Below, piece by piece: positions 1 through 3,357 of a stretch of 5,092 nucleotides of DNA. The notes below the pieces were generated by a model. It was not told where the DNA came from. It did not search any database and saw nothing but the letters and a program-made list of their open reading frames with translations. The stretch's first letter is position 1. Every line of letters begins with the position of its first letter. Both the position numbers and the translations under genes were made by a program. This DNA is from Betaproteobacteria bacterium (GTDB lineage Bacteria > Pseudomonadota > Gammaproteobacteria > Burkholderiales > Casimicrobiaceae), in contig PLYG01000501.1 in the NCBI GenBank assembly GCA_003153335.1, positions 1,188 to 6,279 of the forward strand, written 5' to 3'.

Positions 1-736
1 TCGTAATCATCGCAATTGCAAAAGTCGGCTTTTCGCGGGGGAAGACCTTAATCAGCGTTCTCATGATTGGCAGGTCTCGCTCCCCGGTTAGCGGATTCGC
101 GTGCGTGGCAAGGCATCGGGTTTTTGCGCTTATGACCTCGAATTTGACCTCACCGATGCAAACGCTTCGGCCTATCCAATTCTGCTCTTCCCACGCCTCC
201 AGGCCGTCAATGGCGATATTTGAGCGGAATCGATACTCGCTGAGATCCGGCGCGCCGGCTACGGCGGCGACGGCCGCAACACTTTGGCGCCCGTGCAGAG
301 TCACCTGACCTGCCTCGTTGTCCTGGTAACGAGGCATAATTCCGTCCCCGACGACTCGCAAAGGAAGCCGATCCGGATGCGAGGAGAGGGGATTCTCGTC
401 AAGCTTGAGGACGTATTCCTCGATTGCCGAAGCGATTCGCTTCCGCCCCGCGTCGTCCAACGCTTCGTCAACCAGAACGGCACCGTGCAAGTTGATGCGC
501 AGCCGAAGCGTCTTATGATTGAATTCGAGGTGAAGCCGCGCCAACCCAGGCGTATTTACCAGCGCGACGAACTCATGTTTCGTGCCCCAGGCATCACCGG
601 CAATCGCCGAATTGGAAAATCGAACGCCAAGGACGCGGTCCCCGGCAATTCGTCCTCCCTCGAGGACGGACAAGGCTTCACATTTCTCGGCAGTGAAACC
701 CTTCACCGGAAAGCGATAGAGGGCAGCGACGCGCAT
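1..736 (-). CDS. MOSC domain-containing protein, C-terminus cut by the window edge
   Basis: The minus-strand frame is open from ATG at 736 to the left edge (245 residues, no stop). The N-terminus MRVAALYRFPVKGF matches the MOSC N-terminal beta-barrel ('YPvKs'-type start). The MOSC core follows at about residues 145-222: RSNIAIDG (171-178), W187-IG, CIGEVKFE (193-200), then TRC at 206-208 and THANPLTGERD (211-221). Cys208 sits where MOSC proteins carry the conserved cysteine that handles sulfur or the molybdenum cofactor. Known family members include MoCo sulfurases and the YcbX/YiiM/mARC group; the substrate of this one cannot be told. Stand-alone members are about 260-280 residues, so roughly 20-35 residues should lie beyond the edge. 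No strong Shine-Dalgarno precedes the ATG; an in-frame TTG lies two codons upstream but fits the family start less well. Identity is firm, function open. Confidence 0.9.
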   Translation of the reverse strand, partial: MRVAALYRFPVKGFTAEKCEALSVLEGGRIAGDRVLGVRFSNSAIAGDAWGTKHEFVALVNTPGLARLHLEFNHKTLRLRINLHGAVLVDEALDDAGRKRIASAIEEYVLKLDENPLSSHPDRLPLRVVGDGIMPRYQDNEAGQVTLHGRQSVAAVAAVAGAPDLSEYRFRSNIAIDGLEAWEEQNWIGRSVCIGEVKFEVISAKTRCLATHANPLTGERDLPIMRTLIKVFPREKPTFAIAMIT

Positions 737-763
737 TGGCAACGCGCTTAATGTGAGAGGTGA

Positions 764-785
764 GCGGCGCGCAATAGCGCGCCGC
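764..785. repeat. Perfect 9-bp inverted repeat with a 4-nt loop
   Basis: gcggcgcgc (764-772) and gcgcgccgc (777-785) pair perfectly around aata. The stem is all G/C, so the RNA hairpin would be very stable. It lies 28 bases upstream of the MOSC start, between two minus-strand genes. No T-run follows on either strand, so it is not a standard intrinsic terminator. It could slow transcription between the two genes, act as an mRNA 3'-end stabiliser, or belong to a REP-like family. Confidence 0.55.
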
Positions 786-844
786 GCGGCAAAGAAATGC
801 ACAGGCGTACCCCGCCGTTGCGCGTCCGCTCGACTGACGTGTTA

Positions 845-865
845 GCCCCGCCTTGGAAGCGGGGT
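845..865 (-). terminator. Hairpin directly after the membrane-protein stop; weak terminator candidate
   Basis: ccccgc (846-851) pairs with gcgggg (859-864) across a 7-nt loop, extendable by a G-T pair (845/865). Read on the minus strand it begins right after the TAG stop at 866-868 of the 129-residue gene, the usual place for a transcript end. The sequence after it on that strand (CTAACACGTC) has no uridine run, so intrinsic termination would be poor; it may only protect the 3' end. Confidence 0.35.
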
Positions 866-1255
866 CTACCTCGATGACGCATACGAGTTCGCTATGTTTT
901 TAACGTTTCGGCGGACTAATACTGTGCGGACAACGACTAGCGGCACGATACAAGTCACGAGGAAAGGAACCAAAAATTCGCTCTGAGTAGCATGTAAAGT
1001 CAAGAAGAACCGGCCCGATACCCACGCAAAAATCCAGAAGAAAATGGCCATGGATACGCGCCAGTTACGTTTGACCGCGAGCTCAGCCTCTCGCACAACC
1101 TCCGCGCGTTGCCATGGCCCAAGAATCTTGAGTTCTGGGCACCGGTAGTAAAAAGGTATTCGACGAGCCGCAGCGTTTTTCGCCTCGAGGCTCAACGCGC
1201 GCTCTTGGGAGAGTATTTCTTCCGCGATTGCGTCGGCTTGTGCGAGGGTAATCAT
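866..1255 (-). CDS. Unrecognised small membrane protein, two predicted TM segments
   Basis: I do not recognise a family. The protein has 129 residues from ATG at 1255. Residues 1-66 are soluble-looking and charged, with an amphipathic Ala/Glu-rich stretch (about 4-32) followed by a Pro/Tyr/Cys patch (RRIPFYYRCPEL, 31-42). Two hydrophobic segments follow: about 68-86 (SMAIFFWIFAWVSG region) and 94-114 (FLVPFLVTCIVPLVVV region), then a basic tail (VRRNVKN). This suggests a two-pass inner-membrane protein with its N-terminal domain probably in the cytoplasm (inference from flanking positive charge). The start is chosen because GGGAG (1261-1265 on the complement) lies 5 nt before this ATG; the frame stays open upstream to 1657, but that extension is low-complexity and Arg/Cys/Gly-rich with no Shine-Dalgarno. 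It may share a transcript with the MOSC gene 129 nt downstream, though two hairpins intervene. Confidence 0.75.
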   Translation of the reverse strand: MITLAQADAIAEEILSQERALSLEAKNAAARRIPFYYRCPELKILGPWQRAEVVREAELAVKRNWRVSMAIFFWIFAWVSGRFFLTLHATQSEFLVPFLVTCIVPLVVVRTVLVRRNVKNIANSYASSR

Positions 1256-1275
1256 GACTGCTCCCAGGGGGCTAC

Positions 1276-1303
1276 GTGATATCACCGGCACGCCAAGTGC
1301 CGG
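1276..1303. promoter_or_regulatory. Palindrome plus hairpin in front of the leftward gene; possible operator or leader structure
   Basis: gtgatatcac (1276-1285) is a perfect 10-bp palindrome. Sharing its last base is a second element: ccggcac (1285-1291) pairs perfectly with gtgccgg (1297-1303) over a 5-nt loop. The palindrome lies 20 nt upstream of the membrane-protein ATG at 1255, just behind the Shine-Dalgarno, a plausible place for a repressor site or a leader hairpin. No regulator is identifiable, so the role is inferred only from position and symmetry. Confidence 0.35.
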
Positions 1304-1331
1304 ATACCCGGCCCTGCCGAATAACCCGGCA
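1298..1331. repeat. Imperfect 17-bp tandem repeat, two copies
   Basis: Copy 1 (1298-1314) reads tgccggatacccggccc and copy 2 (1315-1331) reads tgccgaataacccggca. They share TGCCG-ATA-CCCGGC and differ by one substitution, one inserted A and the final bases. The first copy overlaps the right arm of the hairpin at 1285-1303. Two copies only; it could be a duplicated binding site or part of a dispersed intergenic repeat. Confidence 0.4.
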
Positions 1332-1623
1332 ACCCAAAGGCGTGCAAGCCAATGTTGACGAAGCCCTTTCGTCGTTTGTGCTGCGTAAACATAAGCGTAA
1401 CGATTCCGACAAAACCCGCACCCAACGCCTGTCACACACTTGGCAGCGCACTGGCCCGCCAAGACTGCGAGTCCGCGGGTTTCGCCGCAGTGTACGGCCG
1501 CATCAGTGCTGTGTCCACTGCGGTTGGAGCAGCGCCGGCCTCTGCGCAGTTTGTCGAAAGCGGTTACGGTTCCCACCCCTGAAGCCTCCCAGCCGGTCCG
1601 GCAAAGCAGGCCTTCTCGAACAA

Positions 1624-1632
1624 TGGGATAAT
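1624..1632 (+). promoter_or_regulatory. Candidate extended -10 promoter of the 99-residue gene
   Basis: TGGGATAAT carries the TGn extension and GATAAT, a 5/6 match to TATAAT. No -35 box is visible about 17 bp upstream (aagcag around 1604-1609). If active, transcription would begin near 1639, which is the A of the chosen ATG, implying a leaderless or nearly leaderless mRNA. This agrees with the lack of a clear ribosome site. A single-box match is weak evidence. Confidence 0.3.
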
Positions 1633-1638
1633 ATGCAT

Positions 1639-1938
1639 ATGAGCGCCCAACAACCACCGATTTCCCCCCGCCGCCGTCTGCAGGAGTTGCTTGCGATTCC
1701 GGACAACCAGCGCACCGAGGCCCAGTGGGACGAGCTCAACGAGCTCGAAATCAAACTGGCGCCGGGTAATCGCGAGCCCGGCAATCGCGAAGACAACATC
1801 GACCAGGGCGCCCCGCGGAACACGCAAGCGCCCGCCGGTCGTAGCGAGCAGAGAGGCGGCGACCCGCGAGGCGGCCCGGCGGGCAAGCGGCCGGCCAGAA
1901 AATTTCACAAGCGGCCGCCGAAGACCAATACGCCTTGA
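1639..1938 (+). CDS. Small uncharacterised protein: charged helical N-half, basic Pro/Gly/Arg tail
   Basis: 99 residues, ending at TGA 1936-1938. An alternative in-frame ATG at 1633 would add Met-His. Residues 8-42 (SPRRRLQELLAIP, then TEAQWDELNELEIKLAPGNR) look like two short helices and resemble N-termini of short hypothetical proteins that I associate, loosely, with beta/gammaproteobacteria; I know no assigned function. Residues 43-99 are low-complexity, with a PGNRE duplication at 42-51 and a strongly basic end (AGKRPARKFHKRPPK), typical of disordered nucleic-acid- or ribosome-contacting tails (inference). There is no signal peptide or membrane segment. There is no good Shine-Dalgarno; GGGA at 1625-1628 is the only candidate. 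The frame is supported by the ordered N-terminal half and the clean stop, while the overlapping frames give unstructured Arg-rich peptides. It lies 328 bases before the RIO-like kinase on the same strand. Confidence 0.7.
   Translation: MSAQQPPISPRRRLQELLAIPDNQRTEAQWDELNELEIKLAPGNREPGNREDNIDQGAPRNTQAPAGRSEQRGGDPRGGPAGKRPARKFHKRPPKTNTP
1762..1791 (+). repeat. In-frame 15-bp tandem duplication (PGNRE twice)
   Basis: Two adjacent 15-bp units (1762-1776 and 1777-1791) match at 12 of 15 bases and both encode PGNRE. It marks the junction between the helical N-terminal half and the disordered tail of the 99-residue protein. The differences are at codon third positions (or a synonymous change), suggesting that the peptide has been kept since the duplication. 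Confidence 0.55.
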
Positions 1939-2050
1939 CGTCTTGCTGGGACACAGGGCGCGATTAATCCGGCTTTCGGCGCCCACCGTCCCCGCCGGGG
2001 CACGTCTACCCACATCCGCCGGCGATGCGTGGGAGCGCGCGTCTCTCAGT

Positions 2051-2140
2051 TCACTGTCGCGGCGGTCTTCGCACAGTGCCTATGCGCAGACCCTTGTCGG
2101 GAGACCGCCCGGTTCCAGGCCGCACGATACGAACGCTCAT
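2051..2140 (-). pseudogene. DUF488-family gene stub, truncated after about 28 codons
   Basis: From ATG at 2140 the minus strand encodes 29 residues, beginning MSVRIVRPGT and ending LRIGTVRRPPRQ, then TGA at 2051-2053. The pattern 'iRIVRLGtpR...GLRiGTVRRPPRG' is the hallmark N-terminus of DUF488 proteins (normally about 115-125 residues). The expected continuation (VPK.EFA..D..DVWLP and the later C.C..E..CHR region) is absent in all three minus frames down to 1939, so most of the gene is lost rather than only frameshifted. The translation signals are intact: AGGAGG (2150-2155 on the complement) lies 9 nt before the ATG. A 3' deletion or recombination at about 2050-2060 is the simplest explanation. 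A functional 29-residue peptide is possible but unlikely. Confidence 0.7.
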
Positions 2141-2149
2141 GGTTTGGTT

Positions 2150-2155
2150 CCTCCT
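2150..2155 (-). promoter_or_regulatory. Consensus Shine-Dalgarno of the DUF488 stub
   Basis: The complement reads AGGAGG, a full match to the anti-16S tail, 9 nt ahead of the ATG at 2140. It is the best ribosome site in the window and decides the start of the truncated frame. Confidence 0.6.
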
Positions 2156-2210
2156 GCATGCAACGCGCTTCCGGAAAGCGAATGTCGCAAAATGATACTC
2201 TTGCGGTGCA

Positions 2211-2247
2211 GGCCAACCCGCTTGGAGGAGCGTTGGCCGGCTTTTTT
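2211..2247 (+). terminator. Rho-independent-type terminator upstream of the RIO-like kinase
   Basis: ggccaac (2211-2217) pairs perfectly with gttggcc (2232-2238), and gct/agc inside (2220-2222/2229-2231) can extend the stem. After ggc comes a run of six T (2242-2247). The orientation is plus strand. It lies about 270 bases after the 99-residue gene and only 19 bases before the kinase TTG, so it could end the upstream transcript or, if the kinase promoter lies further upstream, attenuate kinase expression. Confidence 0.6.
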
Positions 2248-2255
2248 ACAGATAC

Positions 2256-2260
2256 AGGGA
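2256..2260 (+). promoter_or_regulatory. Ribosome binding site selecting the TTG start of the kinase
   Basis: AGGGA lies 6 nt before TTG 2267-2269. The same frame has an ATG at 2192, but the extra 25 residues (MILLRCRPTRLEE...) are translated from the terminator hairpin and do not resemble the family. Related kinases begin with Met-Lys-Thr-Pro-Lys-Arg, exactly where this TTG falls. Confidence 0.7.
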
Positions 2261-2266
2261 ACGCAA

Positions 2267-3118
2267 TTGAAAACTCCAAAGAGGCTCGAACCACTCGTCG
2301 CCGAAGGCATCATCGACGAGGTGATTCGACAGTTGATGAGCGGCAAGGAAGCGGTGGTTTACGTGGTGCGGTGCGGTGACGAAGTCCGCTGCGCCAAGGT
2401 GTACAAGGAAGCGAACCGCCGCAGCTTTCGCCAGGCCGCGCTCTACCAGGAAGGCCGCAAGGTAAAAAACAGTCGCCAGGCGCGTGCGATGGAAAAGGGT
2501 ACGCGGTATGGCCGGCAGGCGCAGGAAGCGGCTTGGCAGAGCGTCGAGGTCAACACGTTATATCGCCTGGCGGCGGCGGGTGTGCGCGTGCCGCGTCCGT
2601 ACGGATTTTATCAGGGCGTGGTGTTGATGGAGTTGCTCACCGATGCCAACGGCAACGCCGCACCCAGATTGAACGATGTGGTGCTCACGGAGGAGCTGGC
2701 GCTGGCCTATCACGCGATGCTGATGCAGGAAATCGTTCGCATGCTTTGTGCCGGGGTCATCCATGGCGACTTGTCCGAATACAACGTGCTGGTCGACAGC
2801 AACGGGCCGGTCATTATCGACCTGCCGCAGGCCGTTGACGCGGCAGGCAACAACAACGCCGCGGTCATGTTGCAACGGGACGCGGACAATCTCACCACGT
2901 ACTTCAGCCGTTTCGCACCGGCGCTGGCCCACGCGCAGTATGGGAAGGAAATATGGTCGCTGTTCCAGAGCGTATCCTTGCACCCCGACGTCAAGCTCAC
3001 CGGCCGCTTCAAGGCCAATACCAAACCCGCTGATCTGGCTGCCATCCTGAGTGACATCAAGGCCGTGCAAGCCGAAGAAGAAGAGCGCTTGCGGTACAGG
3101 GCGATGCGGACCGTTTGA
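2267..3118 (+). CDS. PA4780-family RIO1-like atypical serine/threonine kinase
   Basis: Complete, 283 residues, TTG start. RIO-kinase hallmarks in order: ATP-loop region SGKEAVVY (25-32), catalytic Lys44 in CAKVY, a flexible basic loop with RKVKNSRQARAMEKGTR (64-80), the helix-C region with Glu94, the VRVPRPYGF segment (106-114), hinge MEL (121-123), catalytic loop HGDLSEYN (166-173) with Asp168 and Asn173, and metal-binding Asp185 in IIDLPQAVD (183-191). All active-site residues are present, so it should bind ATP and either phosphorylate a protein or act as an ATPase switch. Eukaryotic and archaeal RIO1 proteins work in small-subunit ribosome maturation; the bacterial role is not settled as far as I know. 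The acidic/basic C-terminus (EEEERLRYRAM) is probably helical. No signal or membrane segment: cytoplasmic. A terminator and AGGGA precede it; the next gene starts 239 bases on, so it is probably monocistronic. Confidence 0.95.
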   Translation: MKTPKRLEPLVAEGIIDEVIRQLMSGKEAVVYVVRCGDEVRCAKVYKEANRRSFRQAALYQEGRKVKNSRQARAMEKGTRYGRQAQEAAWQSVEVNTLYRLAAAGVRVPRPYGFYQGVVLMELLTDANGNAAPRLNDVVLTEELALAYHAMLMQEIVRMLCAGVIHGDLSEYNVLVDSNGPVIIDLPQAVDAAGNNNAAVMLQRDADNLTTYFSRFAPALAHAQYGKEIWSLFQSVSLHPDVKLTGRFKANTKPADLAAILSDIKAVQAEEEERLRYRAMRTV

Positions 3119-3131
3119 CACAATCGCGGCC

Positions 3132-3184
3132 CTCATTTGCCTCTCTCCGAATGAGACGATGGGTATGGCTGCGCTCGACCCATC
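3132..3184. repeat. Two consecutive hairpins after the kinase stop
   Basis: ctcatt (3132-3137) pairs with aatgag (3150-3155), and gatgggt (3158-3164) pairs with acccatc (3178-3184) over a 13-nt loop. They begin 13 bases after the kinase TGA. Neither is followed by a T-run, so they are better read as 3'-end structure or as part of the dispersed sequence described for this gap. Confidence 0.4.
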
Positions 3185-3266
3185 CTCCGGCCGCGTTACG
3201 ACGCGCAACGAAATATCCAGCAACCCCGCAGCGTACGTTGGGCCGATCACCGCGAAATTCGCAGGC
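3150..3266. repeat. Probable copy of a dispersed proteobacterial intergenic repeat
   Basis: Read on the minus strand, this stretch would translate as GWVERSHTHRLIRREA, the kind of spurious peptide ('GWVERSETHR..') that appears repeatedly in beta- and gammaproteobacterial genomes from a scattered non-coding sequence with the core gatgggt...gctgcgctcgacccatc. The core here includes the 7-bp inverted repeat at 3158-3184. I recognise this from pattern memory only; boundaries are approximate, and no second copy is in the window. Confidence 0.35.
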
Positions 3267-3312
3267 AACAATTAAACCCACTCGATTCGGCGGTCCGGGC
3301 AAGCCTCGTTTT

Positions 3313-3321
3313 TGATATCCT
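3313..3321 (+). promoter_or_regulatory. Candidate extended -10 promoter of the tricorn-like gene
   Basis: TGATATCCT fits TGn plus TATCCT (4/6 match). No -35 box is visible at the right spacing. Transcription would begin near 3328 and leave a leader of about 30 nt containing the GGGGA ribosome site. It is the best match I see in the 239-base gap, but it is weak. Confidence 0.3.
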
Positions 3322-3357
3322 TTCGGCCTGTATGCCACTCTCCGGGGAACACATCGC

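Larger units (their letters stand above)
1256..1632. other. Non-coding divergent intergenic region
   Basis: This 377-base gap separates the minus-strand membrane-protein gene from the plus-strand 99-residue gene. Both strands have long open frames through it, but their translations are rich in Arg, Cys, Ser and Gly with no recognisable motif, and neither has a ribosome site. The left end holds a palindrome, a hairpin and an imperfect tandem repeat, listed separately. I see no convincing sigma-70 pair for the leftward gene. The middle (about 1340-1600) contains nothing I can identify; it could be a decayed gene or an uncharacterised intergenic repeat. Confidence 0.6.

Noticed and set aside
284..751. 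A 155-residue plus-strand frame
   Set aside because: It lies opposite the MOSC gene, whose minus-strand translation matches the family along its whole length.
1276..1632. Upstream extension of the 99-residue protein to 220 residues
   Set aside because: The extension is Arg/Ser/Pro-rich without recognisable features and has no ribosome site. The ordered protein begins at MSAQQPP.
866..1657. A longer 263-residue version of the membrane protein
   Set aside because: The extra 134 residues are Arg/Cys/Gly-rich and motif-free with no ribosome site, while the ATG at 1255 has GGGAG at good spacing.
1990..2000. cccc-gcc-gggg hairpin as a terminator of the 99-residue gene
   Set aside because: It has only 4 bp with a 3-nt loop and no T-run. 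It is too short to call in GC-rich DNA.
2166..2180. cgctt-ccgga-aagcg inverted repeat as an operator
   Set aside because: A 5-bp arm is close to chance level, and there is no other supporting signal.
1691..2266. N-terminal extension of the kinase back to ATG 1691
   Set aside because: It would run through the 99-residue gene in another frame, across the DUF488 stub and the terminator. The family begins at KTPKR, right after the TTG with AGGGA.
2558..3271. A 237-residue minus-strand frame opposite the kinase
   Set aside because: It is a shadow of the kinase gene, with no motif and no ribosome site.
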